From Flavobacteriales bacterium (lineage in GTDB: Bacteria > Bacteroidota > Bacteroidia > Flavobacteriales_D > Sanyastnellaceae): DNA of 40,101 nt. The position numbers and the translations under genes are program-made. A model generated the notes under the pieces. It did not search any database and was not told the DNA's origin. It saw only the letters and a list, made by a program, of their open reading frames with translations. Location of the stretch: the NCBI GenBank assembly GCA_947465255.1, contig CANIAA010000003.1, positions 1 through 40,101 of the forward strand. Reading direction: 5' to 3'. Positions 16,301 through 24,690 of the stretch are shown here, piece by piece. Each line of letters starts with the position of its first letter. Position 1 is the stretch's first letter.

Positions 16301-17253
16301 TTATCTATCCTACCGTATTCGACAAGATTACCCGCGTTTATACGCAAAACAACGATTTCGATGGATCCAATGGTGTCGTGCAGGAGTACGACGTGTTCAA
16401 TAAAAACATATTCAAAGGAAAAGCCAGCGTTGTAAATGGCGACTTCCAATTCGAGTTCGTCGTTCCTTACGACATTAATTACGTAGTCGATACAGCCCGT
16501 GTAAGCTACTACACTGTTGCCGGCAATAACGATGGTCATGGCTACTCCAACCAGTTCCGAATCGGTGGCTCTCTCAGTGGTGCCGAGCTTAACCGCGTTG
16601 GTCCGGAAATCAATCTTTACTTGAATGACACGCTGTTCGTTTCCGGAGGCCTTAGTGATACCCGTCCCATTTTGCTGGCGCGTTTGCGCGATGAAAATGG
16701 CATCAATACAGTTGGTAACGGCATCGGCCACGATTTAACCGCAGTAATCGATAACGACACACAACAGCCTATCATTCTCAATGAATACTACGAGACCGAT
16801 CTCGACACTTACAAAAGCGGGGAGGTTCGCTATCAGCTTCCGGAGCTTTCAGAAGGAAGTCATTCTCTCTCGTTGAAAGCGTGGGATGTTCACAACAACT
16901 CCTCTGCTGCATCCATCGATTTTGTGGTGGCCGATAAGAGCGAGATTGCTCTTGACCACGTGCTGAACTACCCGAACCCATTTACCACCTATACTGAGTT
17001 CATGTTCGAACACAACCAGGTGTGCACGTCACTCGATGTGCGTCTTCAAATTTTTACGGTAAGTGGTAAACTCGTAAAAACCATTGAACAACAAGTGTTG
17101 CAAAATGGTTATCGCTCGCAACCTATTCCGTGGGATGGAACCGATGACTTTGGCGACCGCATCGGAAAGGGTGTTTACGTTTATCGCCTCGAAGTTCGAA
17201 ACGAGGATGGGCAACTAGCAGAACAATACGAGAAACTCGTCATACTCAAATAA
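13354..17253 (+). CDS. porU: Type IX secretion system sortase PorU
   Basis: A 1299-residue C25-family cysteine peptidase at the cell surface that cuts off T9SS C-terminal domains and, in Porphyromonas, attaches cargo to A-LPS. A signal peptide (MRLLPKLLIFCILIYSN, cleaved near LSQ) is followed by the PorU N-terminal domain (GAWYKIAIARDGVYKIDKNTF). The peptidase domain spans roughly residues 540-930: LLLFGDGDF, then YLGHGGERGW with His806 and FLTATCELARYDDP with Cys840 as the catalytic pair. The C-terminus (LNYPNPFTTYTEFMFEH, WDGTDDFGDRIGKGVYVYRLEV) is a FlgD/T9SS-type Ig domain, as in known PorU. porV begins 51 bp downstream. A weak -7-like CAACTTTG lies about 80 bp upstream. Confidence 0.96.
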   Translation: MRLLPKLLIFCILIYSNTILSQSRETIILHKKLQWGPTKADNSSLNGALTFEDAVPSASFGNLPSIVHREALKSFGRITQVTIVADRAEAMSQKSGGNDLAQLTYDWQYTARITDAREKPYLLLDVLPIRKTTSGVERIAEATITIEWETAPKPQLRTLDFAPESALNQGAWYKIAIARDGVYKIDKNTFNQLGVSTSDLNPQSINVYGNGGELLPSSNLEPRFDDLQKCAVFFQGEEDNVFQDNDYILFYGKGPDSWEREINSDTQQSRWRHNKHYYSDSAYYFIRIDDTEPLRIQPAPLSDLPATHTITRFQDFQFIETDLYNIGRTGREFFGEQYDINTSGSYSFTMPNLISDSQALLEANLAVRSLGGASNWSVTVAGATDQTTPNSTGDGVLSAVATTERLSIPFTPSGSSVNVNLQFNKYSNTAEVIGWVDFLRLNATRSLTMSGTQMKFRDTLSVGPGNVGLYQISNSSSVFQLWDITNFISPKSIAFSSSDNSLEFKTSTTELHEYIAFANSGYLVPTPKGQVANQNLHGLSNIDYVIVAAPAHRSSAEALAEIHTALGTSTVVVSQEEIFNEFSCGNPDVTAIRMLMKMLYDRAQGNTDLMPQNLLLFGDGDFSNNKGNAAFTGSNVMVYETSESLSPAWSAVSDDYFVFLSDDDDESSSNLLDVGVGRIPASDAPEGAAYVEKVRTYVAQNTNAGGAASCLGVEAQSPFGSWRNMLTFVSDDQDGNGGPTEQIHLNDADELSAIVKDRYPEYDVVKIYMDAYKQESTPGGERYPEGEEAIRNRVQNGSLLVTYLGHGGERGWAHERILDLNTIGSLSNKFRLPVFLTATCELARYDDPGVNSAGEILVMNPDGGAIAMLTTTRVVFAGSNMEMDLAFFDVALEDDNINNLSLGMINMLTKNGVNPSNSSKPNFSLLGDPALKMTYPRYEVVTTAINDVPFGSFTDNLKALQEVKFSGYVADASGNKLTDYNGFIYPTVFDKITRVYTQNNDFDGSNGVVQEYDVFNKNIFKGKASVVNGDFQFEFVVPYDINYVVDTARVSYYTVAGNNDGHGYSNQFRIGGSLSGAELNRVGPEINLYLNDTLFVSGGLSDTRPILLARLRDENGINTVGNGIGHDLTAVIDNDTQQPIILNEYYETDLDTYKSGEVRYQLPELSEGSHSLSLKAWDVHNNSSAASIDFVVADKSEIALDHVLNYPNPFTTYTEFMFEHNQVCTSLDVRLQIFTVSGKLVKTIEQQVLQNGYRSQPIPWDGTDDFGDRIGKGVYVYRLEVRNEDGQLAEQYEKLVILK

Positions 17254-17303
17254 ATAACCTGACATTCATGACTATATTTGCAAGAACGTTGAAAAAGAAA
17301 AAC

Positions 17304-18536
17304 ATGCAAAAGTATTTGGCCTTGGTCGTTATGCTGGGGTGCTCAGTAAACACGGCATTCGCACAGCTCAGCAACCCGGGAGATCCCGAGCGCAGTACAT
17401 GGCAATTAAATACCATCACTACAGCGGTTCCTTTTCTGCAAATCACTCCGGATTCGCGTTCCGGAGCCATGGGCGATGCCGGAGTTGCATTAAGTCCCGA
17501 TGCCAATTCGACTTTTTGGAATGCCGCCAAACTGGCTTTTGTGGAAGATGATGTAGAACTTTCTCTCTCCTATTCACCCTGGCTGCGTGCTCTTGTAAAT
17601 GACATGAGTCTTGCCTACCTCAGCGGATATAAAAAGCTATCAAAAAACCAAGCTATCGGAGGTTCACTCCGATATTTTACTCTCGGAAACATCACCTTCA
17701 CCGACGAGGTGGGCACTCAAATTCGCGACTTCAAACCCAATGAGTTTTCACTCGACATGTCGTTTGGACAAAAGTTTGGTGACAACTTGAGCGGTGGAAT
17801 AGCAATCCGATACATCTACTCCAACCTCACGGGAGGACAAAACGTATTAGGTGCAGACAGCAAGCCCGGTATGGGTGTCGCGGCCGATGTCAGCATGTTC
17901 TACACCAACGACCGCCTTCGCGTAAATGGTCGCAATGCACGCCTGAACATTGGAACCAATATCAGTAACATAGGAAATAAAATGCGCTACACAAATAGCG
18001 ACAAACGAGACTTCATTCCTACCAATCTCAAATTAGGAACCGCCTTTACGGTGAACCTGGACAAATACAATCAGATAACCACCTTGGTTGATTTCAATAA
18101 GCTACTTGTACCTACTCCTCCTCGCTACAACCTTGACGGCGATAGTATTCTGGCAGGAATGAATCCCGATGTCGGTGTTGCCACCGGTATGGTACAATCA
18201 TTTTACGATGCTCCCGGCGACGTAAGCAACGAGGGCACAATCATTCCCGGAACGGTCATTAAAGAGGAATTGCGTGAAATCAATATTGGAGGCGGATTTG
18301 AATATTGGTATGACCAACAGTTTGCTTTCCGTACCGGTTATTTCTACGAGAACTACACAAAAGGAAATCGTCAGTTCATTACGCTGGGCGCCGGTTTGAA
18401 GTATCAGGTTCTTACAATCGATATGTCATACCTCATAAGTACGACCCAACAAAACCCGCTGGCCAACACGCTTCGCTTTACCATGCGTTTCGCGCTGGGT
18501 GCAGGAGGTAATAACGACGAAGAACCTTTAGACTAA
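17304..18536 (+). CDS. porV: Type IX secretion outer-membrane protein PorV (LptO)
   Basis: A 410-residue FadL-like outer-membrane barrel that shuttles cargo from the SprA/Sov translocon to PorU. The start was set at MQKYLALVVMLGC, which gives a good signal peptide ending FAQ; the longer ORF would add an unusual 12-residue leader. The mature start contains ITPDSRSGAMGDAGVALSPDANSTFWNAAKLAF, the hallmark of PorV. LSLSYSPWLRALVNDMSLAYLSGY and a C-terminal strand LRFTMRFALG fit the barrel. It forms an operon with porU (upstream) and, 8 bp downstream, ispF. Confidence 0.95.
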   Translation: MQKYLALVVMLGCSVNTAFAQLSNPGDPERSTWQLNTITTAVPFLQITPDSRSGAMGDAGVALSPDANSTFWNAAKLAFVEDDVELSLSYSPWLRALVNDMSLAYLSGYKKLSKNQAIGGSLRYFTLGNITFTDEVGTQIRDFKPNEFSLDMSFGQKFGDNLSGGIAIRYIYSNLTGGQNVLGADSKPGMGVAADVSMFYTNDRLRVNGRNARLNIGTNISNIGNKMRYTNSDKRDFIPTNLKLGTAFTVNLDKYNQITTLVDFNKLLVPTPPRYNLDGDSILAGMNPDVGVATGMVQSFYDAPGDVSNEGTIIPGTVIKEELREINIGGGFEYWYDQQFAFRTGYFYENYTKGNRQFITLGAGLKYQVLTIDMSYLISTTQQNPLANTLRFTMRFALGAGGNNDEEPLD

Positions 18537-18544
18537 TTAGATTC

Positions 18545-19021
18545 ATGAACATCCGCGTCGGCTTTGGGTTTGATGTCCACCAACTTACGGAAGGCCGTGA
18601 CTTGTGGCTGGGCGGTGTCAAAATAGATCATTCAAAAGGAGCGCTGGGGCATAGTGATGCCGATGTCTTGTTGCATGCCATTTGCGACGCCCTGCTCGGT
18701 GCAGCCAACATGCGTGACATCGGGTTTCATTTTCCGGATACACATGGTGAGTTCAAAAACATTGACTCAAAGATTCTTTTAAAACGCACGACCCAACTTC
18801 TGAAGGATGCCGGTTGGATCATTGGCAACATCGATTGCACTTTGGTGCTTGAAAAACCGAAAATCATGCCGCACGTGGATTCCATGAAGATTGCCATTTC
18901 AGAATCTGCTGATATAAATACCGATGCGATTTCCATTAAAGCGACTACCAATGAAAAAATGGGATTCATTGGTCGCGAAGAGGGTGTTGTGGCGCATGCC
19001 GTGGCTCTAATCCATCGTTAA
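18545..19021 (+). CDS. ispF: 2-C-methyl-D-erythritol 2,4-cyclodiphosphate synthase
   Basis: A 158-residue enzyme of the MEP isoprenoid pathway, converting CDP-ME 2-phosphate to MEcPP with release of CMP. Metal ligands are visible as GFDVH (Asp10, His12) and LLHAICDALLGA (His44), together with ALGHSDADV, IGFHFPDT, NIDCTLVLEKPK and SIKATTNEKMGFIGREEG (CMP pocket). Standard trimeric short form, not fused to IspD. It starts 8 bp after the porV stop and precedes cdd by 14 bp, so this housekeeping gene is expressed with the secretion genes. Confidence 0.97.
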   Translation: MNIRVGFGFDVHQLTEGRDLWLGGVKIDHSKGALGHSDADVLLHAICDALLGAANMRDIGFHFPDTHGEFKNIDSKILLKRTTQLLKDAGWIIGNIDCTLVLEKPKIMPHVDSMKIAISESADINTDAISIKATTNEKMGFIGREEGVVAHAVALIHR

Positions 19022-19035
19022 TCAAAGATTTACTT

Positions 19036-19521
19036 ATGCAACAACGAACCTTTACCTGCTCATTCGAGCACTATTCTTCACGCGAAGAAATGACTCCTAA
19101 GATGCAGGAACTGGCTGAGGCAAGCATTCAAGCTATGCAGGATGCATATGCACCCTATTCCAAATTCAATGTCGGTGCGGCGTTGCTTCTTGAGAACGGA
19201 GTTGTTATCAAGGGAAACAACCAGGAAAATGCCGCTTATCCAAGCGGTCTGTGTGCTGAACGTGTGGCTTTCTTCGCAGCATCGGCCAACTACCCCGGAG
19301 TTCGTATCGTGGCCGCTGCCGTTACGGCTTTATCTGCTCAATATGTGCAAGGCGAACCCGTAACTCCCTGCGGCAGCTGTCGACAAAGCATGCTCGAGTA
19401 TGAGTTGAAACAAGCATCTGATATTCCACTACTGATGATCAGCCCTTCCGGTGAAACACTGTTATCACCTTCCATTAAGCAACTACTTCCCCTATATTTT
19501 GAAAGCAGAGGGAAGTTTTAA
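19036..19521 (+). CDS. cdd: Cytidine deaminase
   Basis: A 161-residue zinc enzyme of pyrimidine salvage, converting cytidine/deoxycytidine to uridine/deoxyuridine. The catalytic zinc site is complete: GLCAERVAFF (Cys73, Glu75) and PCGSC (Cys112, Cys115). APYSKFNVGAALL and NAAYPSGLCAE supply the substrate pocket. The length fits the small homotetrameric class with a short N-terminal extension. Last gene of the porU-porV-ispF-cdd operon, followed by a strong two-way terminator. As I remember it, cdd near porV also occurs in Flavobacterium, so the linkage looks conserved. Confidence 0.95.
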   Translation: MQQRTFTCSFEHYSSREEMTPKMQELAEASIQAMQDAYAPYSKFNVGAALLLENGVVIKGNNQENAAYPSGLCAERVAFFAASANYPGVRIVAAAVTALSAQYVQGEPVTPCGSCRQSMLEYELKQASDIPLLMISPSGETLLSPSIKQLLPLYFESRGKF

Positions 19522-19569
19522 TGATTAAGAAGTGGGGTAATCTTGAGTAAGAAACGATTGTATAAAAAC

Positions 19570-19600
19570 AAAAAGGGCTGTCTTTCGACAGCCCTTTTTT
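19570..19600. terminator. Bidirectional terminator between cdd and the convergent 1264-residue gene
   Basis: AAAAAGGGCTGTC (19570-19582) pairs perfectly with GACAGCCCTTTTT (19587-19599) over a 4-nt loop. A-tract on one side and T-tract on the other allow termination from both directions. Confidence 0.92.
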
Positions 19601-19618
19601 ATAGAGATATTTTAACTC

Positions 19619-22600
19619 TTAGTTAGGACAGATAGTACCGTAAGCTGCGATGAATATCAGCAAGTCTGATACACCCACAAAGCCGTTGCCGTCCAAGTCA
19701 GCCGGACAATCGCTGATAGCACCACTGAAATCGCAAGAACCATCGTCAACCGCTGCAGTTGGATCATAGTTAGCAGCAATTTCGTACGTACAACCCGAGC
19801 AAGAAGAGAAATCACACAAGGTGCAATCTCCAACCGTTGCAGCAGGATCGTAGTTACAAGCTACCGGAATAGTACAACCAGGGATACAGCTTACACCCGC
19901 AGTGCTGAAGCCAACACCTGCAGGATCATTAGCCAAACCGTTCAAGATTCCACCGGTAACACCGGTAAGTGTCCAGTTGATTTCTCCATCGAAGGTTCCA
20001 CCACCTACGATGATAGTAAAGCATCCGTCACCCAAACAGAATGACGCAGTTCCGTTACCACCGGTTGGAAGACCAGCAGAACCCACTGCATTACCTGAGG
20101 CATCCAAAATCGTTGCGGTAGCGCCGTTCCAACCATCACCGAACGTATCGTTCATAATGAGTGTTACACAGTTCTCAAAGCAGCACTGAGTAGCGTCGTT
20201 GATAGTAGCATCGGCATCGTAGTTACAAGCCGTTACATCCGTACAACCTGCACATGACGTGAATTCGCAAGAACCATCGTCTGAAGTAGCCGCAGCATCG
20301 TAGTTACAAGCTGTTGCATCTGTGCAACCGCAAACGCCTGCGCCAATAGTGAATGAGAAAGTTCCATCGCCATTCGGAGCAATTCCCGAAAGAATCACGT
20401 CACCGGCAGCATCAGAGATTTCCCAGCCAATCTCACCGGTGAAAAATCCACCGCCTACAGTCATATTGTAGCAACCGTCAGCCAAGCAAATAATGTCGAA
20501 ACCAACAGATTCACCATCGGTGCACTGAGCGTTATCAAGATCACCCTCAGCTACTACCGTTCCTGCCAAATCAGTGATCGAATAGGTGTTGCCGTTCCAA
20601 CCATCACCAAACGTATCATTCATGTCGAAACGATATGCGTTTTGACCTGCAGGACAAGTAACACATGAGAAGAATTCGCAGCTACCATTGTCGACGTTTG
20701 CAGCCGCATTGTAGTTACAAGCACATTCGTCTTGACAGCCTTGAACAACAGGCTCACACGTGTACGAAAGTGTGAAGCTTCCTTCTGTCAAATCATCTAT
20801 TCCGTCGCCATTCGTATCAACACCACCAGCAGTGATGTATACGTAGTACTGAGTTCCTACAGTTGAAACGAAACCAACAGAGGCGTCATCACCATCGAAG
20901 AAACCGCAACCGGCATCAGTAGCATCATCGTCTTCAGAGATTACGCACGTGTAAGGACCTGCGCAACCAGTAGCAGAGCTAACTACAGTGATACGTGAGT
21001 CGATAGGTGAACCACAAGTGCTCAGATTGATGAATTGACCATCACCTACAAATGAATACCATACACCGATATCGCCGGCGCCTGCAGGACAAACGTTCGG
21101 TGCACCTGTATTCGTAGCAGCTCCTGTTGAACCTGCAACGTCAACACCACAAACAAGCGGAGTTGCAGTTGAGCAAAGGTCGTTCGGTGTTACAGCACCG
21201 CATGACACGTATTCGCAAGAACCGTCGTCGAGTGTGCAATCAGCACAGAAGTTACAAGCTGTAGCATCAATACAACCTGCGTTAGCCAGAGCAACGTTAA
21301 GAACGAAATCACCACAGTTGATTGGGTCTGAAGTAGAAACACAGATATAGTAGTTTGTGTTAGCATTCAATCCCAAACCAAATTCCAATGAGTTGAAGAT
21401 GAAGCCATCCAATGGGTCACCATTGAAACCTACGCCACCAACAAACGGAGTAAGTGCTTCGCAACCTGCGCCACCTTCAAAGACACCGATACCAACATCA
21501 GTACCATCAGCTGCATCAGCACCCTGACCTGTACCGTTGAAGAAAGAAATATCCAATGCAGTAAAATCAGCTGAATTGATTACGTACCAGATACCGTATT
21601 CAGTTCCAAAACCGGCCCACTCACCCATATCATCATCCGGATTAGCGCAACAAAGGTTACCGGGGAAGTCAACACCTGTAGGCAATGGAAGAGCCGTAGC
21701 ACAAGCGTCGTTAATCGCAGGGTTATCGCATTCCACGCAAGTCATTGCCAATTCGAAATCGAGACCTGTACCGAAAGTACCAAACTCTGATACCAGCACA
21801 TAATATGCGAAACCGTTGATGGCAGTGAAAGAGATACTTGAAAGCAAACCTGCTTCACAACCATCGTCATTTTGAGTAACACAAACAGGTGTTGTGCAAT
21901 CGCCTGTGAAAACGTGAATCTTCGAATCACCACCTGCGCTGCCGCATGTTGAAAGGTTCACCAAATCACCGGTACCGATGAAAGTGTACCACACACCGGG
22001 TGCAGTGATAGGATTTTCTGCATCACAACTAACTGCTGAAGGATCAAGCGTTGCATTGATCGTTGTTCCGCTAACAGTAACATCACAACCAATTGGTGTA
22101 GCGTTTACGCATAGGTCGTTAGACGGTGGGCAAACGCAAGAACCATCATCGGTAGTAGCATTAGCATTATAGTTGTTGCAACCGGAGTCTGTGCAGCCGG
22201 GAATATCGCACGTAGCACCTCCCCATGGGAAACCAATGCTTCCTCCTGCACCACCTTCAGCCACCACTGTACCGGAAATACTTACGATTTCCCAAGAAAT
22301 CTGAGTTGGCTGAAAACCTTCCGTCGTAATCATGGTGTAGCAGCCTGGCGACAAGCACTCGCTGTAAGAACCAGAACCACCACCTGGCAAGTCACCGGTA
22401 TCAACCAAAGCACCTGAACCGGCATCTACCAGTGTCCAAGTAGCACCGCCCCAACCGTTGTTGCCGGAGTCAAACATATTAACCGTATAGAAAGAAGTAC
22501 CACCTGAACAGGTAATACAGCTACCATCATCGCACTGCGCAGCCGGATCGTAATTGTTAGCCCCCATATCTGTGCAACCTGAAGTGAAACCACCCAAGGC

Positions 22601-23413
22601 GATAATGGCGGTCTCAGGACCATTTCCATCCAATAAAGTACCGGTAGCTTCAACGTTTCCGTTTTCGTCTGTAATTGTAAACGCGTTACCGTTCCATCCA
22701 TCACCAAACGTATCGTTCATAATGAATTGGAAACCACAACCGGGAGTAACGCAGATAGTTTCGTTGTAAGCTACGCCACCACCTTCGGCAATAAGGTTCC
22801 CTGCAGCGTCGAGCAGTTGCCATTCTGTTTCGCCAATGAATGCTCCACCACCAACGGTGAGTGTGCGACAAGCACCAAAGCAACATGTACCATCGTCGTT
22901 GATCGCGTCTGGAGAGAAGTTACAAGCCGAAGGATCTGTGCAACCATCGGTATCAAGTTCGCATGTAACCGCGAATGTGAAGTTACCTTCGTTGACAGTG
23001 TAACCTCCTGCCCGTACCAAGTAGGTTGTACCTCCAACCATGGTAAAAGTAACTTGAGAAGTCAGAAAACCTCCGAAGTCATCATTACCTACAACACATA
23101 CCAAAGATCCACAAGACCCCGTATAGACATGAATCTTGGTGTCATAATCCGACCCTGCCAATGACATCGTGCATGTTCCACCTGCAGGCGCAGTAAATGA
23201 GTACCAGTATTGACCCGCAGTGCCAACTGATGTTACACACGTGGGCGCACCTGATGTGGCATTGTCATTTGCAACGCCTGTGGTGGCGCCAAAAACTGTT
23301 TCACCACACGTAATCACCGTAGGTGAGTCGCATGTGAACTGAGCCGAAGCAACACCCCAACAGAGCGAAGCAACAACCGTCAAAAACGAACCTAATCTCG
23401 TAAAAGTTTTCAT
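19619..23413 (-). CDS. Large secreted Cys-rich modular protein with dockerin-like C-terminus
   Basis: A 1264-residue exported protein with a signal peptide ending VASAQ. It contains about nine copies of a short cysteine module of the form GCTD-x-x-ACNYDAAAT-x-DDGSC, spaced between beta-rich domains. Several of these repeat MNDTFGDGWNG followed by a turn-rich strand set; others resemble pre-peptidase-type domains (VWYSFVGDGQFINLSTCG, YYVYI). The module looks like a calcium-binding/disulfide-stabilised linker common in marine Bacteroidota surface proteins. The C-terminus, CPADLDGNGFVGVSDLLIFIAAYG, is a single dockerin-like EF-hand segment; I see no T9SS sorting domain. ATG at 23413 was chosen (the longest ORF would start at TTG). 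No enzymatic motif was seen; an adhesin or surface-layer role is only a guess. Confidence 0.85.
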   Translation of the reverse strand: MKTFTRLGSFLTVVASLCWGVASAQFTCDSPTVITCGETVFGATTGVANDNATSGAPTCVTSVGTAGQYWYSFTAPAGGTCTMSLAGSDYDTKIHVYTGSCGSLVCVVGNDDFGGFLTSQVTFTMVGGTTYLVRAGGYTVNEGNFTFAVTCELDTDGCTDPSACNFSPDAINDDGTCCFGACRTLTVGGGAFIGETEWQLLDAAGNLIAEGGGVAYNETICVTPGCGFQFIMNDTFGDGWNGNAFTITDENGNVEATGTLLDGNGPETAIIALGGFTSGCTDMGANNYDPAAQCDDGSCITCSGGTSFYTVNMFDSGNNGWGGATWTLVDAGSGALVDTGDLPGGGSGSYSECLSPGCYTMITTEGFQPTQISWEIVSISGTVVAEGGAGGSIGFPWGGATCDIPGCTDSGCNNYNANATTDDGSCVCPPSNDLCVNATPIGCDVTVSGTTINATLDPSAVSCDAENPITAPGVWYTFIGTGDLVNLSTCGSAGGDSKIHVFTGDCTTPVCVTQNDDGCEAGLLSSISFTAINGFAYYVLVSEFGTFGTGLDFELAMTCVECDNPAINDACATALPLPTGVDFPGNLCCANPDDDMGEWAGFGTEYGIWYVINSADFTALDISFFNGTGQGADAADGTDVGIGVFEGGAGCEALTPFVGGVGFNGDPLDGFIFNSLEFGLGLNANTNYYICVSTSDPINCGDFVLNVALANAGCIDATACNFCADCTLDDGSCEYVSCGAVTPNDLCSTATPLVCGVDVAGSTGAATNTGAPNVCPAGAGDIGVWYSFVGDGQFINLSTCGSPIDSRITVVSSATGCAGPYTCVISEDDDATDAGCGFFDGDDASVGFVSTVGTQYYVYITAGGVDTNGDGIDDLTEGSFTLSYTCEPVVQGCQDECACNYNAAANVDNGSCEFFSCVTCPAGQNAYRFDMNDTFGDGWNGNTYSITDLAGTVVAEGDLDNAQCTDGESVGFDIICLADGCYNMTVGGGFFTGEIGWEISDAAGDVILSGIAPNGDGTFSFTIGAGVCGCTDATACNYDAAATSDDGSCEFTSCAGCTDVTACNYDADATINDATQCCFENCVTLIMNDTFGDGWNGATATILDASGNAVGSAGLPTGGNGTASFCLGDGCFTIIVGGGTFDGEINWTLTGVTGGILNGLANDPAGVGFSTAGVSCIPGCTIPVACNYDPAATVGDCTLCDFSSCSGCTYEIAANYDPTAAVDDGSCDFSGAISDCPADLDGNGFVGVSDLLIFIAAYGTICPN

Positions 23414-23662
23414 CAAAAAATCTGGTTTTGGTTAATACACTCACAATACTTACAAACGATGAAGCACGAATGCTACATCGACTTTCAGCAACCTCATTTT
23501 CTGCATGAATCCATTGAAATTGTAGACAAACAAATCAACGGGAGAGCGGTCAATTCGGTTAAAAAGTGAGCGCAAGATAGAATAAGCGCTCACAAATTCA
23601 CCAAAATGTTCGGAAAAAAAATAGTTGACCTGATTTCCTAGGAATAGCGGTGCCGATCGAGG

Positions 23663-24148
23663 CTATCGCCCCCACATTTCTGCATGCCAGCTGGAAATGA
23701 ATGGCTTCACAATTTCAGACCTCAACTGAATCAAGTTTCGAACTGTCGTGTCGAGAACGGGGGTCTTGTCATCAATTACAAGCGCTTTTCGCATGGCCCA
23801 AAACTGATGCATAGGCGCCTCCAACCACTCGTCATTACGCTGATAAAGAACGACGGTTCGTTGAAAGAAATCAACTCCCATCTTGATACCTAAATCCTTC
23901 ACGAAATGAACCGATTTGTCGATGCCGCAGCCACTTGCCTGGGCATCATCCTCATTGGCCGCTATAACCAACACCCTTCGAAAAAGAAGGGAAAAGGATG
24001 CGTCCATGGCAGCACCATGTGACGACCATTGCTGTATGAAGTTGGTCGTCAGTTTGGCAATTAGCTCCTGCTCCTCAGAATTGAAGAAACGATCAGCTTG
24101 ATAGATCCATACTCGCGCATGATCGGGCATTAATTCAAAAGCTTTCAT
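23663..24148 (-). CDS. Conserved Bacteroidota cytosolic protein (often mislabelled 'ABC transporter ATPase')
   Basis: A 161-residue protein without signal peptide or membrane segment. PDHARVWIYQADRFF, FIQQWSSHGAAMDASF and ASGCGIDKSVHFVKDL are, as I remember them, conserved in a Bacteroidota-specific family that databases sometimes call ABC transporter ATPase, although no Walker or ABC signature is present here. The start MKAFEL overlaps the stop of the XrtF-associated gene by ATGA, so it is translated in the same operon. The HGAAM and SGCGIDKS segments look like possible functional sites, but no reaction can be assigned. Confidence 0.75.
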   Translation of the reverse strand: MKAFELMPDHARVWIYQADRFFNSEEQELIAKLTTNFIQQWSSHGAAMDASFSLLFRRVLVIAANEDDAQASGCGIDKSVHFVKDLGIKMGVDFFQRTVVLYQRNDEWLEAPMHQFWAMRKALVIDDKTPVLDTTVRNLIQLRSEIVKPFISSWHAEMWGR

Positions 24149-24690
24149 TTGGTATGCGTGTTTTGAGTGAATTCCCAAAGTCTACTTGCGGGCCAAATAA
24201 TCATGACAGGCACCAATGACTGCAGAGCCCCCATCAACTTTCGGCTGATGGCGTAAAAATGGACACGTTCGGAGAAAAGTACGCCGGTCGCATAAACACT
24301 AAAGGCCAAGAATGCCACACCCACATAACACCAAATGAGCATTTTTACAGACGAAACAGCGGGATTAAGCAAGGTCAATAAGGCTACATTAAGCATGAAA
24401 AACAAGAGGGAAAAAACCAACGTTACGGTCCATTTGAGAGCCACCAGTTCATTCCGATTTAAACGATAAAGCCACTCCACGGTCTGGTGATTGTGGTAAT
24501 ACTCAAAAGGTTTATCGAATCGATTTGCTTCAATCCATTCACTCCTTTGTGCAGGTGTTGCTTCGAAAAAAGCAGGAATACCTTCCGTTTGATCCAAAAT
24601 GTAATTGATGCTAATTTTCAGTTTTTCCTGATAAAAGCCTCCGACAAGCCCCAAAACCACCAGTAAAACAAGCATTACATTTCGCTTCAT
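24145..24690 (-). CDS. Exosortase F system-associated membrane protein
   Basis: A 181-residue inner-membrane protein encoded directly after xrtF, with ATGA overlaps at both ends of the gene. An N-terminal hydrophobic segment (residues 5-20) is followed by a soluble stretch with FDKPFEYYHNHQTVEWLYRLNRNELVALKW. Three further membrane segments occur at about 86-107, 117-137 and 150-167. Small proteins of this shape regularly accompany XrtF in flavobacteria and are named for that association; their role is unknown. The identification rests on context plus the general pattern recalled for the family. Confidence 0.8.
   Translation of the reverse strand: MKRNVMLVLLVVLGLVGGFYQEKLKISINYILDQTEGIPAFFEATPAQRSEWIEANRFDKPFEYYHNHQTVEWLYRLNRNELVALKWTVTLVFSLLFFMLNVALLTLLNPAVSSVKMLIWCYVGVAFLAFSVYATGVLFSERVHFYAISRKLMGALQSLVPVMIIWPASRLWEFTQNTHTK

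Noticed and set aside
22426-23164. Several 60-145 codon ORFs opposite or shifted within the Cys-module gene
   Set aside because: They are frame shadows of a repetitive, stop-poor coding sequence and have no motifs.
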